Part shown: positions 22,717 through 36,775 of the stretch, in pieces
Layout: every line of letters starts with the position of its first letter
Numbering within the stretch: position 1 is the first letter of the stretch
Made by a program: the position numbers and the translations under genes
The notes under the pieces: generated by a model
Database searches by the model: none
What the model was told of the DNA's origin: nothing
Seen by the model: only the letters and a program-made list of their open reading frames with translations
Assembly: GCA_035578175.1 (NCBI GenBank)
Contig: JAQMRL010000007.1
Coordinates: forward strand, 47,740,727 to 47,804,726
Length of the DNA stretch: 64,000 nucleotides
Direction of reading: 5' to 3'
From: Catonia carolina
Lineage: Eukaryota > Arthropoda > Insecta > Hemiptera > Achilidae

Positions 22717-23116
22717 CCTTTTTGTCCATAACAGGTAGGTGGATTGTTAAATTATTTGAACTCGATCTGCTAGTTCCAGGGCTACAAAAATTAATTCTGT
22801 TTCTTATCACATGGTCAGCCAATTATATGACTGAAACATTTAAGAACAAAAGAGGTAGAGGTGTAAAAGACACTAGTCAGAGTTATCTACTTTGAGAGTA
22901 ATGAATTTAATCATTATATAGCTAGACCTTGTGGTGAATAAAATGAAGGTGTCATTTTCAGACTGGAAAATAGATGCTTTTCAGAGGCCCTGGCATGCTG
23001 GTAATTATAATTTTCCACTCAGTTATGAAGGCAACGGTAAACCACCTCACTCCTCGTTTTACTTAGTAAATCATCTAGAGGTTCAAACCAGCCTTTCGGC
23101 TGATGACCTAAACAAC
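22717..23116 (+). repeat. Family A SINE-like copy 2, full length with TSD
   Basis: Flanked by aatatactt at 22708-22716 and 23117-23125. Ends with ggttcaaaccagcctttcgg then ctgatgacctaaacaac. The 3' half holds an open frame (22931 on) reading KVSFSDWKIDAFQRPWHAG... that recurs with changes in other copies. Confidence 0.85.
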
Positions 23117-23839
23117 AATATACTTTATTTCCAAATCTTCTGGATAAATTTTACAGGGAGAACATAGTTCATAACAACAATGTATTGTTCCAGTAGTTTG
23201 AACTAGAATTCTAATCTTCATCAATAACCTTGCAAAAAAGCAATAGGATTTATGCGTATTAAAACGTGTGATAATTAAATCCGAGACGAACCTTCAAAAT
23301 AAATATACGACCTAACTCTGCTTGGTCAATTATACTACATTTTTTAAATTGCAAAAATTAAATATTTAAAAGGCGATTAATTGGTTTTGGTCTGATGAAC
23401 CTATTACTCGGTAATCATTTGCTTGATTAATACGCATGATAGTAAATTAAAATGAATTTCATTTTGCATGGTTTCACGGTAAGAATTTCTTTATTACATT
23501 ATTCGATAATTATTTCAAAACTTTCATTCAATTAACATAAATATAATCGAAAATAATTTTCAATATTATTTAACGTACTTACTTAAATAAGAAATTTTTA
23601 TTTTATTGTATTCGGTTCTCAAATAATTTGTTCCCATGTCAGTTTTCCTTCAAATAATGCTGATATAAACATAGTTATTAATCTACTGTATCAACAACTG
23701 AAACCTCCAACAAATATATTTTAAATTTCTTTTAAATATTCTTTTTAAAGACTCAGTGTGTATTTAAAAGGTGAGGTCAAACTTTAGGAAGTGATTTAAT
23801 ACCTAAATTTATATGATAAAAGATTAATTATAACCAGAG

Positions 23840-24035
23840 GTCCAAAAAAGGTTTCCTTAGCAAGTTACAAATGGCGAAAGAATTTATTCAAAGTTAAGAT
23901 ACCCCATTGAAATAGCCATACTTAAAATTTTAAGACTTAATTGAGAGGAAAACTTGATTGGATCTTATGAGTTGTAACCTAAAAAATAGAATAACACTGG
24001 TCCCAGAACTGTATCTCATATAGTTTTAAACATGT
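23840..24035 (+). repeat. Diverged copy of the 444 bp-arm foldback element arm
   Basis: Matches, with substitutions, the arm at 44665-44860: aggtccaaaaaaggtttcc / ttagcaagttacaaatggcg against the aggtccgaaaacgcttcgtt stretch there, and ggtcccagaactgta against ggtcccagatctgta. Only one arm was seen here. Confidence 0.5.
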
Positions 24036-24608
24036 CTGACATAAGACACAAAAATAAGGGTCGAAAGCAACACTTTATTATACTTAACATAAAATAAATT
24101 TGTTAAATTCTTGGATAAAATAATTATTCAACACGTAGCAGATTAAATTCTGAGTAAATTTAAGTAAATCAAGAAAGTGAAAAATAAATACAAGTGTTTG
24201 AAATTCCAAATTGAATAATTACAAACCCAGACTAAAATGTTACTAAACAATTTACTTTTTCACAGAAAAACTATTTTTTTTCATAGGTTTGCAATAGTAG
24301 TTCGACTATCGAATATTTAAAGGGGTCACGAATCCGTATCAATATTTAGTTCAAGGTTCTACCTGGACCTTCCATCTTATATTTTAAGTATACAAGACAT
24401 TACATTACAAAATATTGAAATATTACAAAGTGAATCTAATACTCTCCATTTAATGGCTTAAAATGCCAACAAAATCTATTGAAAATTAATTATAACCATG
24501 TGTGTTTTTCTAATTCAAATCTCTTAGCTTCTAAAAGAGAATAAAGTATCCTTATAAAGTAGCATCCTAGTAGCATCCTAGTCCCCATCCCCATCCCTAT
24601 CTCCCCAT

Positions 24609-24623
24609 CTTAGTAGTAGTAGC

Positions 24624-24687
<64 letters not shown>

Positions 24688-24706
24688 TCTTAGTAGTATC
24701 CTTAGT
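24609..24706. repeat. (AGT)n microsatellite
   Basis: About 30 tandem AGT/GTA units with a few interruptions, preceded by the repeated phrase gtagcatccta. Confidence 0.95.
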
Positions 24707-25094
24707 AGTAGTATAAAGTAGCCTTATTTGTATAATATTACAAGAATTTCATCATGTAGGAAAAGGATTGACTTAAATTCTTCAAAAAAGATCTGTAAAG
24801 AAAAAGGTAGAGATCATCCGCTTCGGGAAATAGAACTTAAACTAGTTGCTGAAACAAATATCGGTGGGTGTCATGAGCCAGATCTGGCCTACTGGACCCA
24901 GTAGCAGAACCACTGAAGAAGAGGCGAAACATTTTTCAAAAAAAACTTTTAGCAGTATATCTAACATCAAAATTTTAAAACAAATTTGTAGCGTTTAATA
25001 AGGAACATTCAAAGGTTTATTATTATGTACAATTTATTTCTTACATATACGTATATAAACGAGACATTGTAATACCAAGAAAAAACCTGTACAT

Positions 25095-25625
25095 CCTGTA
25101 CGCGATTGAGTGCCTTAGAATGACCGACAAGGCTAGTCTTAGAGAAGCAGAGATATTTAAGAGAAATATCCTCCTAAAGATAATGATTCCGAAAATAGTA
25201 GACGGACAATATAGGTTACGAGATCAAGAAGAACTGCAAAAGGAAAATGAGTGATTAATGGAAACGATTAGAAAATGAAGGCTTAACTATTACGGACACC
25301 TGTAAAGTATAGATAGCAACCGGTTGACCAAATAATTTTTTTAAGACACTAAAAAACATACTTAAGATGTCGGGTAAATGGGTTAAAGAAGTCAGTAAGA
25401 ATATTTATAAAACTTAAACAAACTGATAAAAGTTAATGAACCGAACCAAATTCAGACAGCTAATTACGGACTCTAAGGACTTCCATGAAGAGCAAAAACT
25501 GAAAACCCCGTGAACAGAAGAAAAGAAAAAAAATCTTACTGTGAGCGCATGTTGAGAATATGGGTTGAAAAAACTTCCAGAAAAATCTAAAGTCACATTA
25601 CGTGGCTCTATAGAAGAAAACAAGA
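25095..25625 (+). pseudogene. LINE endonuclease-reverse transcriptase C-terminal relic
   Basis: Plus strand, several frames. Early part: LREAEIFKRNILLKI, then RLNYYGHL and DSNRLTK, the R(L/M)xxxGHxxRMxxxR motif after the thumb. KWVKEVSKNI follows, then a lysine-rich end (FHEEQKLKTP, EEKKK) and a final SxRM.R-type stretch. Order and spacing match the C-terminus of RTE-like arthropod retrotransposon ORFs. At least six stops or frameshifts. Confidence 0.6.
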
Positions 25626-26890
25626 ATTAAAGAGGGTGATATAATTTATATATATATATCTTTTGATATGATTTAAAAGGGTGAAGAATTTAAAGGGTAA
25701 AAAATTAAAATGCGTATAACACAAATTTTTATAAAAAATATTCAAGCTGTTATAACTTTCATAATTTCTGACAAAATCTAAATTTGGGTATCAAATTGTT
25801 CAGAATATAGGGCTAAATTTAAAAATTGTAATAACTAAAAATCAAAAAATTTGGATAAGAGGTCCCATTTTGAATTTAATACTCACATTTAGAGAAAAAG
25901 CAAGCCAATTTTCACAACTGTAGCTTTTTGGCGCTTTTAAAATAACACAATACTTTAGAGTATTTTTACTTTTTAAGCGCTACACAAATAAAGCCTAAAA
26001 CAATATAAATAGCTTTATTTGTTCTATTCATCACTTGAGTAACAAATGTACTGAATTTAAGCTACTGAGTTATCGGGAAGTTAGAGAATTAATGTTTTAT
26101 GAGTCAATTAGGTAGTGAGTCAGTGAGAGATTTAGCATTTATGTGCAAAAATATAGGGAAAACCGTTAAATATTTATTTGGCAAATAGAATAGAAATCAG
26201 TTGTGTAAATTAGTGTTAAGTAATACCAAATAAAATTAGGAAGTACATTGTTTCTAAAATTTTAGATAATTCATTAAATTTATAGGTAGTCATTTAATCG
26301 ATAATTCAGGAACTAAATGTCAAATTCATTAAAACTCAACCCACACAATATAAGCAATAAAGTAAATGCTTTTGTTAAAAAAATAAAATAAAATATTCTT
26401 TTTAATATATTTATTTAAAATTTAGAGAAAGTTGTCCCGCATAAGGGAAGTTGGGTTACAATTTCTGTAAAACGTTAAATAAAGAAAATATGCCAAGGAC
26501 GTTGAGCTTGTATCATTGCAGTATTTGAATCCAATAGAACAAGTAATTTAAAAATGAGACATCCCGGATGTTATGAATGTTATGTAACAATACTATATTA
26601 GTTATGTACTGATGTACCCTTCAGCTGGTTTTTTTATTTTCGTTTAATTATTGACAATGAAGGCTGCAATAATTTACTCTTTATAAGAATGGTTAAAATT
26701 GATGCAAACACCAAGGAAAGTCTGTCAAGTTATTTGAACGATCTATCCGTTTTAGAAACTTACACAAATAATTTTGTCTTGGTCCTTGTTAAAAAGTATA
26801 TTTATTATAAAACTTTTTATAAATAAAGTAGTAAAATCTCTCAAGTAGTAGTATACTTCTTGAGATACTAATTTGTTCCTAGTACTAAGT
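25626..26890. other. AT-rich region
   Basis: A short TA tract at 25643-25660; otherwise nothing recognised. Confidence 0.4.
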
Positions 26891-27197
26891 GTATACCAAT
26901 AACGGGAAGATGGAGTGTTAAATTAATTGCACTCGATCTGTAGTTTCCAGGGCTTCAAAAAATAGTTATGTTTCTTATCACTTAGTCATCCAATTATATG
27001 AGTGAACAATTTAAGAACAGAAGAGGTAGAGGTGTAAAAGACACTAGTCAGAGTTATCTCCTCTGACAGTAATGAATTTCACTATACAGCCAGATCCTGA
27101 GGTGAATGAAGTAAAGGTGTAATTTGCAGGGTGGAAAGTAGATGCTTTTTGGAGGGCCCGGCATTCTGATAAACATACTTTTTCACTCAGTAAGGAA
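26891..27197 (+). repeat. Family A copy 3, 3'-truncated
   Basis: Follows the family from aacgggaagatggagtg to cactcagtaagga, then breaks off before the tail, so the conserved 3' stem-loop and AAC tail are missing. Truncation by deletion rather than incomplete reverse transcription. Confidence 0.8.
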
Positions 27198-27639
27198 AAT
27201 CTGTAAGAAAGCTCTATAAAAGTTGCAGTAACCACATTAACTCCGCTTTTGTATAATGATGCAGAAGACTTTTAAAATTACTACTATTTTCAACTCTAAT
27301 TGAATAATATACTCGTTATTTTATTTTGAATTATTTTATTTTTACTGTCTTTCTTATAGACCTCAGAAATTGCTTGAAATCGAAATTTTTTCAAATATTG
27401 TTGTGAATAAAATGCTGTTTCTTTATCAGAATAGAGTTAACACAATATGTTTTGTGTAAGTTTTGTTTTCGTTTGATTAACTCAAGTTCTGTGGGTGGTC
27501 ATATAGGTGTAGAAGTTAAAAAAGTTGTTCAGTCATTTTAATCTCTGTATCAGAAGCTATATTTGGAACAAATTTTAAAAAAAATCTAACACCTTCAGAA
27601 ATTTTTAAAAAAAGAAAAACTTCATGGTTTTGGCTCTTC

Positions 27640-28245
27640 TAAAAAATTACACAAATGGAGTTAACTCCTTTACTTCTTAGGTACAGATTTTGTATGCTCT
27701 ATAAGATAGAGTAAGCGTTCTGTTTTGAGGAGGCTGTGCACTCGTGATAAAAATACTGTCATTTAAGATTGTGGACTTTAACTGTTTGATTAATTTTAGA
27801 AAAACAGTGTATAAATATTATTAAAGTTGTAGGACATTAAAAATCTACGGCTTTTATTTCAAGTATTTTTTCTAAAACGCTTAGGTTATCGTCCATTAGT
27901 GATTTTCTGTATTTTTCTATTCATAAACGGGATTTTTTAAGATTGCAGCTATAATATGCACTTTATGACAAAAGTGTATATAATCCAAATTATAAAAAAA
28001 TTAAAGCATCTATTTTTATATTAAGCTTTTTTTTCCTACGGATCCTAGTTTATCGTCAATTAGTCGTTTTCCGAATTTTAAGTCCTTCAGAGTAAAATTT
28101 TCATTTTGTGTCATTCACTTATGATTAAAATTATGTTATTTTTCATTTTATATTTTTTACCTATGATTAAACATAGGTTATATTGCGAATTGTTTACATT
28201 GGCAAGAGAAACTCTGTGAGTGTTTTACACCAGATTTTTAAAAAT
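27640..28245 (+). repeat. Family B copy, 5'-truncated
   Basis: Body from about 27640 (family lines such as tctataagatagagtaagcg, then ggctgtgcactcgtg) to the 3' end with ggcaagagaaactctgtgag and the hairpin at ~28200-28235. The 5' end and GT tract are missing. Confidence 0.75.
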
Positions 28246-29204
28246 TCAATAAGAGGCTAATATAGAACTAATAAAATTTAACAAAACTATTACACCTGTA
28301 TTTCTAGTTTCTATTTTTCTTAAAAGCGAGTTGAATTTTCATTTTATTACTCCAATTAAATTTGTTACAAGTTTATTGAAAGTGAATATCAATTAATTAA
28401 ATACCCATTAAATTGTTATTTAACTATATTAATGAAATTTAAATATTAGGTTACATTTTCTATCGTATCATTAAAACTAATTAAAAATAATAATTTAAAA
28501 AAAAGTATAAATAGTCTAAATTATTTAGTAAGAGTGAAGCTAAATGAAATTCTATGACCCAGTTGTAAGTAGGCCCAAGAAAATTTTATGTTTATACATA
28601 TATATTTTAATAAATTATTTTTGTGTAATAAAACATAACGTTTACAAAATATTTAACGAAATAAAATTACATCTAAATACTCAACCCACTCCTTAGTTTT
28701 CTTGCAATAAAATTAATGTTAAAACAGTTTTTATTAGGACCCGAGTCAGTTGGTATTTCTAAACAAACATTTCTTTATTCATGCTGATTGGACCGTGAAT
28801 GATTTTGAAGCGTTCACTTTTTAAAATTTCATTATTGTACAAAAAGAACTCATTAAACGGTGATTGCTTAAAAACATATTTTATATTGTTCTCCAAGGTC
28901 GATGGTTTTTAATAACTCTGTTTTTATTGATTGCGGTATAAAGGTAATGAAATATTGTTACTTTTAAACAATTATATTAATGTATCAACCGAAATTTTCT
29001 AGAGTAGAAATTTCTCAAATAACTGTTTGAAATCCGTTACACAGCGTTGCGTATAAACTTTAATCCTAATTGTTACATTTCAACTTTTACGCTTCGGTGA
29101 AAAAAATTTTTTTTAAACTTTTCGATTAAAATATTTACGATTTAAGTATGAAAATATTTTCTAAAAAGTTATGATATTTTTGTAATTGTAAAAAATATCA
29201 ATTT
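28246..29204. other. AT-rich region
   Basis: Nothing recognised on either strand. Confidence 0.4.
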
Positions 29205-30160
29205 TTTACTTTCTCTTGCCTTATATGAATTATAGGGGAAAAAATATTGTTTTCCTATCGATATTTTCGAAATAAAATTTTCACTGGATGTACACGTTCA
29301 CAGGTCCTACAAGGAAAACAGCCAATTGTTTTCCTGTCGATTTTTTCAAAATCGATTTTCCCTGGAAATATACGTTTTCAGGCCCACTGAACCCAAAAAA
29401 CATGTTTTAGCAATTGGTCTGTGTGTGTGAAGTTTAAATTTGGAAAATAATGTAGGTACCACAAGGTACACGAAAATTTTCATCAAAATCCGTCAACCGG
29501 ATGTAGTAGTTTATTCACGTAATTTTTCACGGCTATTTACAATTTTCTCAAAAAACTTTACATTTTTTAAATTGCCTAATTTACTTCTTTTTTATGCTCT
29601 ACGGCATGCCAGCTGTAATTCTTGGGGGAGCTGTTCTCTTGTGGTAAAAACTATTTTTTAAGTTTTGGATCTTAATATAAAATTTAATTAAAGCAAAATT
29701 TTGAATTAATCAAAATCCTAGAACCCTGAGAATTTTAATAAAATATCAAAAAAAATACATTGATAGCCTAATTATTTTACTTTATTTAAAGCAAAAGCGT
29801 ATATTATTGAAAATTTAAAAAATTAAAAGACCTACAACTTTTATTTCAAACATTTTTTACAACCCTTAGTTTAACGTCAATTAGTGATTTTCTGTAGTTT
29901 GTCCAATATAAAAAAATTAAGAAACATGCAACTTTTATTCCAAAGATTTTTCTCTACAGAGCCTGGTTCAGCATCAATTAGTAAATTTCCGGATTTTTAA
30001 GTTTTACGGAGGTTGATTTTCATTTAGGGTCATTCACTTATGAATAAAATCAAGTTATTTTTTTCATTTTACATTGTTTACTAATGAGTAAGCACAGCTT
30101 ATATTTTTCAATTATTTCCATTGGCAAAAAAATGGCTTGCGAGTATTTCACTCAAGGACT
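29205..30160 (+). repeat. Family B copy, nearly complete
   Basis: Starts ttttttactttctcttgcc, carries an internal duplication of the gttttcctgtcgatttttt 5' segment (~29250 and ~29330), a GT tract (~29418-29428), the body, and a degenerate 3' end (ggcaaaaaaatggcttgcga). The open frame at 29440-29661 is just the family body translated. Confidence 0.8.
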
Positions 30161-30408
30161 TTTAAAAAGTTTCGGTAATCGGGAATTTGGAAAAAATAAC
30201 GTTGGGTAATGGGAAATCTGTACCTGGAGAGCTTTAGTTTCAAAAAATTGACTGAAGTGGGACTTTGCTTTGACCAAACCCTCAAAAGAACCTTTATTAT
30301 TATTTTAATATAATGTAAATTTAAATCAGTTGTTTCAGAAAGCCCTTAAGTCAAATTTTTTTCTAATTTGCTTCATTTAATTTTTGGAATAATTGAATGT
30401 AAACATAA

Positions 30409-30830
30409 TGTGACACTTATCTCTAAGGTCCTTTTTGGGATCTGGGTAAATTAAATAATTAACATACTATCGTTTAAAATTACGAGTATTTATTACAAAT
30501 TTCAAACTACAATGAATGATGTTACATCTATGAATGAATTACAGTATTATTATAATTAAAATTACTGACAATAAATGACAAACTAATTACAATAAATTGA
30601 TAACATTATAAACTAAATCCTACGTACAAAGTTAACAACGATTATACGTGTCAACAATTTACGCTGGATCTCTTCGCAGTCGTACTCGTACACAGTATAA
30701 CTCACTTACTGGCAGATCAAAACTCGTCGATGGCAGATCAAAAACTAAGACTCAAGCTAAATAAATCGCTGCGCTTAAGTAAATGAAGCTATGGGAATCA
30801 CGAGAAGGACGAGATTTTCGATATAATAAT
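30409..30830 (-). repeat. LTR remnant, sister of 19075-19433
   Basis: The minus strand ends ...ccttagagataagtgtcaca like the 19 kb copy and shares gttaattatttaatttaccc and taataaatact. It also holds a direct repeat, gatctgccatcgacgagttt followed by gatctgccagtaag. It sits between two family B copies that are tail-to-tail. The internal retrovirus-like region is not present. Confidence 0.55.
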
Positions 30831-30841
30831 AAAAATCTGGT

Positions 30842-31857
<1,016 letters not shown>

Positions 31858-31859
31858 AA

Positions 31860-33290
31860 ATACAAGTTTTTACAAAACGTAAACAACTCATTATAACTGA
31901 ATAGAATGGTAACAAAATGAGCCAATTATCTAAATAGATACCCGGCTTCTTTAGGTAGCCGTACAACAATAGGCTGACTTATACTATACAACCATTTTGA
32001 TGTGTTATAATTCTATTTCTTAGAAACTCTATTTATTATTTACTACTAACCATTATTATTTACATTGACACCTTTTAAATCTCGGTCCTTCTCGAGAATT
32101 CTCGAACACTCATTCCTTTTTAGATATCGTCACAATACATTCCCTACAAAAGTCGCATAAGTCTGGCTTTTCTTAATTAATTAATACTATGAAAAGGTAT
32201 TTTAAAGGTTTTCTTTCAATCTAAGTAAACGAAAATTTATGTTATTTTGACGCTTAAGTACTACATTCCAGAGGAAGTGGACACTGAAAGTTTCTATGCA
32301 AATATTTTTTTTTTTTTTGAGAAATAACCATTGTAATGAATGGTAGCGATGACGAAAACGTGGAAGATTTCGAAAAACAATATTTTTCTAGAAAGTCAAG
32401 AATTTCAATTTTTATTTTTGTGAAAAGCTTCCTTAAGTCATTCATGTAAACTAGTGTGATAAATTTTATTATACAATATAATTTTGTGTGGTTATTTAAC
32501 AACGCATTAGTACAGAAATACCATAAGTCATTATGGATCTTTTTTACTTCAGAAACACCACCAGTAAAAATTTTCAAATTTTTTTTTTTTATCATGTGGC
32601 TTATTTACAAGAAAAACAGAGTATTTAGCCTATATTAAATGGAACAGCACTCTACAAAAATTATTATATTTTTTAATGATTCTTTTAGTAACAAAAAAGG
32701 TAAATGAGTAGTTTTTAAGGCCCGAAACGTTCTGTTTTTGACTTATGGGTTTTCTGAAATGACTTATTCATTTACAATAAGAAAAATCTAAATAAAATAT
32801 GTACAGTGTACCTACATTTTAGAAGGAAAGAACGATTTTTATAAGTAAAAGTTAAATATGCCTAAATTTCACAGTAATATACTTTATATAAAAAAGAAAG
32901 TACATTAATAGTTCACCTCAGTACTAGTAGTAATTTAACTAAAAGTAAACAACTAGCAACATGATCGTAAAAGTATACAAAAATATTTAGCATGTTACGT
33001 TGTTATCTAGGCTTAATACACTTTCAAAATACCGCCGTTTATATCTCGTGACCTACTTAAATACTATTTTACTTTGCTAAATATTAATTAGTGAAAACTT
33101 AAAATACATCTTACTGAAATTAAACAATAAACTGTTGAAATTTATCTTTAATTTTTTATGAAACGTTGACGCTTTAAAATTTTTATATCTACTTTAAAAT
33201 TTCATGTTTTTACACAGAAATAGTACCGGAACCATAAATTTACTACATTTTCAGTTATGTAATAATTAGGTAAAAAGTATATAAATAATT
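31860..33290. other. AT-rich region
   Basis: Apart from the uncertain 113-codon frame nothing was recognised. Confidence 0.4.
32254..32595 (-). other. Open frame of 113 codons, uncertain
   Basis: Begins MIKKKNLKIFTGGVSEVKK and continues without a stop to CPLPLECST at the end. Composition is biased to K, N, I, F and L as expected from AT-rich noise; the frame includes a poly-K stretch from a T-run. No domain was recognised and no upstream promoter cues seen. Most likely chance. Confidence 0.15.
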
Positions 33291-33680
33291 GTTGTTTAGG
33301 TCATCAGCCGAAAGGTGGTTTCAACCTCTAGAGGCTTTACTAAGTAAAACGATGAGTGAGGTGGTTAAAAATTTCCTTCCTCATTGATTGAAAAAGTATG
33401 CTTATCAGCATGCCGGGCCCTCCGAGAATCATCTACTTTCCACCCTGCAAATGACTCCTTCACTTCATTCACCACAGGGTTTGGCTCTATACTGAAATTC
33501 ATTACTCTCAGAGGAGATAACTGTGATTATTGTCTTTGACACATCTACCTCTTCTGTTCTTAAATACATCAGTCATATCTAGGCTGATCATGTGATAAAA
33601 AACCGAACTATGTTTTGTAGCTCTGGAACTAGCAGATCGAGTGTAAATAATTTAACACTCCACGTGTCTGTTATGGGCAA
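33291..33680 (-). repeat. Family A copy 4, left arm of head-to-head pair
   Basis: Full-length minus-strand copy from gttgtttaggtcatcagccg (3' tail) to ttatgggcaa (5' start). Its 5' end lies 47 bp from the 5' end of the next copy, which is on the opposite strand. No clear duplication was found. Confidence 0.85.
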
Positions 33681-33727
33681 ATACATATATTAAAAACCTC
33701 AATTATATATTTTTTTATTTTATTACA

Positions 33728-34122
33728 TGCCCATAACAAGGAGGTTGAGTGTTAAATTATTTGCACTCGATCTTTTAGTTCCAATACTACAAAAAGATAA
33801 TTGTGTTTCTTATCACATGGTCAGCCAATTATATGACTGAAACATTTAAGAATAGATGAAGTAGAGGTGTAAAAGACACTAGTGACAGTTATGTCCTCTG
33901 GGAGAAATGAATTTCATCATTATACTGCCACTCCTGTGGTGAATAAAGTGAAGGCATCATTTGTTGGGTGGAAAGTAGATGCTTTTCAGAGGGTCTGGCA
34001 TGCTGATAAGCATACTTTTATACCTAGTGAGGAAGGCAAAGTAAACCACCTTACTCCTCGTTTTAATTAGTAAATCCTTGAGAGGTTAGAACCTGCCTTT
34101 CGGCTGATGACCTAAACGACAA
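33728..34122 (+). repeat. Family A copy 5, right arm of head-to-head pair
   Basis: Plus-strand full-length copy from tgcccataacaagg to ctgatgacctaaacgacaac. With the previous copy it forms a ~390 bp inverted repeat with a 47 bp spacer. It contains the frame NKVKASFVGWKVDAFQR. Confidence 0.85.
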
Positions 34123-34448
34123 CATATTAGAGCGTGATTAATAGAAAATTTTCCGTGTATCTACTAATTAAAATTATAATTCCTTATTATAAAAATCTAT
34201 GATTATTACACTTACATAATGTATTTAATTATGTAAACAACATATGTATGATGTAATTAGAGATACGTGATAATTATTTGAAAGTAAGATCCAGTAAATA
34301 GAAATAATTTTTGTAACTACTTATTACAGCAATGTTTATTTAGTATGAATTTCATAAAAGTGTGTACTAAAATTATTTTAAACCAGTAATTAAATACTGA
34401 TTCAGATGGCTAATTTCATGAAGCCCAGTTTTCACAATATTTTAAACT

Positions 34449-34617
34449 GTTTTTTTTTTGTTTATGTCCGAATTGTTTGCAATTACTCCTAATGCAGACG
34501 ATTCGATGCGTAAAAAATGAAAATGAACGATGAAAAAATGCCAGAACTAACCAAGAATCGGACCCGGGGTCCTGGTATAGAAACTAGTTGTGCTGACAAC
34601 CAAACCACGAGCCGGTT
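34449..34617 (-). repeat. Family C SINE copy
   Basis: Minus strand: degenerate tRNA head (ggctcgtggtttggttgtca), B box in mutated form (gggtccgattctt), then the 3' stem cgtctgcattagg and a T/A tail on the outer side. Confidence 0.75.
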
Positions 34618-34751
34618 GTTAGTTTTATACCGGAGTACATTAAAATATCGAAATAACAAAAGCTTTGAAGATTCAACCATACTTAAGTCTTATGAAGGTT
34701 TCAAAAATCTTTTATTCATAAGCAAAATCTTTTAACCTCAGTAAATTTGAA

Positions 34752-35545
34752 TATATAGGAAAAAAGTACGTATTTGTTACGTCAGTTTTCCGAAATCGAG
34801 TTTTCACTGGAAACACACGTTTTTAGGCCCCCTGAGTTGCTAAAAAACATATTATTGTAGCAATTGGTCTGTGTCTGTGAACAAAATATCTCGAAAAAGC
34901 AATGGCGTGCAAAATTAATACTTGGAACTTAATGTAGGTAACACTAGCGGACACGAAACGAACATTTTGATCAAAGTTTTTCAACTGAAAGTAGAACTTT
35001 ATTCGTGTAATTATGGACCTCATTTACTCTCTTTCACTCTTTCAATTTTTGGAGGACTGTGATCTCGTGGTAATTTTTTTAAGATTGCAGGTTTAATATC
35101 TATTTTAGGACGAGAGTATTTAATTCAAGTTGTAGAAAATTAAAATGCGTTCAACTTTTATTGTAAATATTTTATCTACGACGCTTAGTTTAGCATCAAT
35201 TCATTATTTTCTGTATTTTTGTAATCAAAATCGATAAATACCGTGGTATTTTTTAAAATAGCAGCCTTGCATTTTACGGCAAAATTGTGTATAATTCAAG
35301 TTATAAAAAAAACCTACAGTTTTTATTAAAGACTTTTACTACAGAGCCTAGCTTAGCGTCAATTAGTGATTTTTTTGTATTTTAAGTTCTACAAAGGTTG
35401 ATTTTCATTTTGTGTTATTCACCCATGATTAAAATTAGGATATATTTTTATTTTACATTGTTTACTAATGGTTAAGCAAATTATGTGTATTTCATTATAC
35501 ATTGGCCAGAGAAAGTTGTTTGAGTGATTCGCACTATTTTTTTAT
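34752..35545 (+). repeat. Family B copy, 5' start eroded
   Basis: Begins in the 5' segment (atataggaaaaaagtacg), has ggtctgtgtctgtgaac as a short GT tract, the body, and the 3' end gccagagaaagttgtttgag with a decayed hairpin (~35500-35540). Confidence 0.8.
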
Positions 35546-36770
35546 TAACTATTAAAACTATTATTTATCATTTTTAAATTTTATTTATGTAAGAATTAGG
35601 AAATAAGTTATACAGCTTTTATAATAAAAATGATTTAAACAATAATCTATTCAGGGATTATTAAAACAGTTATCCAATTATATGAGATTTTAATAATATC
35701 TGATCGTAAAATCTTTACTGCTGACAAATTGTAATTAATTCTTTACGCTTTATTCTAAAATAAAATAGGTCAAAACTTAATTCCTTTCTTAAATTAGATT
35801 TATTCAGTTATTATAATTATATAACTATATATTTTTTATTATATAATAATTCTTTAACTTTCTGAAAGCAATTCTGTTCTTTCGGTCAGTACAATTATAT
35901 TTTGTTTTTCAGCGGTTAAAAAATTACACGAAATAAAAATTATATTTGATAAAGAAATGAAATTACGAAATTTAAACCGGCGAATTATTGTAGGCGTTAT
36001 AACTCAAGAATAAAAAAAAAGTTAATAATATTTTTAGTAATTTCATCAAATTATCTAAACGTCTAGTTTTAACTTGTTACGTAATGACTGACGATAATAG
36101 ATTATTTTTAAATTACTCTTTTCTTAGTGCAACGAGCGTTATGACATTTTGAAAACGTTCAGGAAGTGTTATTTTGTAATAATTTAGATAATCCGTAAGC
36201 GACAAATTTATTTAAAACTGAGAAATTTAAATTTTGGCTTCTTTATGCACAAAAATAAGTTAGCGAAAAATTTATTACAATGGTTTTAGGCTTCTATTTT
36301 TTTGTGTTAAATAATAGAACGAAATTAACTTTAGGTATAGTATATAATAAAAAGAAGGGGAGCGAATTCATTAAATTTAGAAACACAAGATTTTGTAAAT
36401 CATAAAAAATCTCTTAATAAAAAAAATAAATGAATACTTATCTAAAACAAATTCTATGTTTAATCAAAAGTAAACAATGTAAAATTAAAAACAACCTAAT
36501 TGAACAAGTATTTTTAAAAAGGGCAAGATTTCAAAAAAAAAATTTTCTCGAAAAATATTTTTCTGAGAAACAGAACTTTTCTAAAAGTAGACCTATTTTA
36601 AATAAACAATATTTCTTTTAAACTAATTCCTAAGTTGAAACTGCATAAGAATTTGCTACGAAAAAGGAATTAATGGAAAGATAATAAAATACGAGTCCAT
36701 GGAAATCAATTAAACTAATATTTTTAAAAAAAACTCCATTTCAACATAATTATGTGGGCTAGTGCCCTTT
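35546..36770. other. AT-rich region
   Basis: A K/N-rich 63-codon frame at 36430-36621 is low complexity; nothing recognised. Confidence 0.4.
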
Positions 36771-36775
36771 CAGTA

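Noticed and set aside
24609..24706. CRISPR-like regular repeats
   Set aside because: It is a plain trinucleotide microsatellite without spacers; the genome is eukaryotic.
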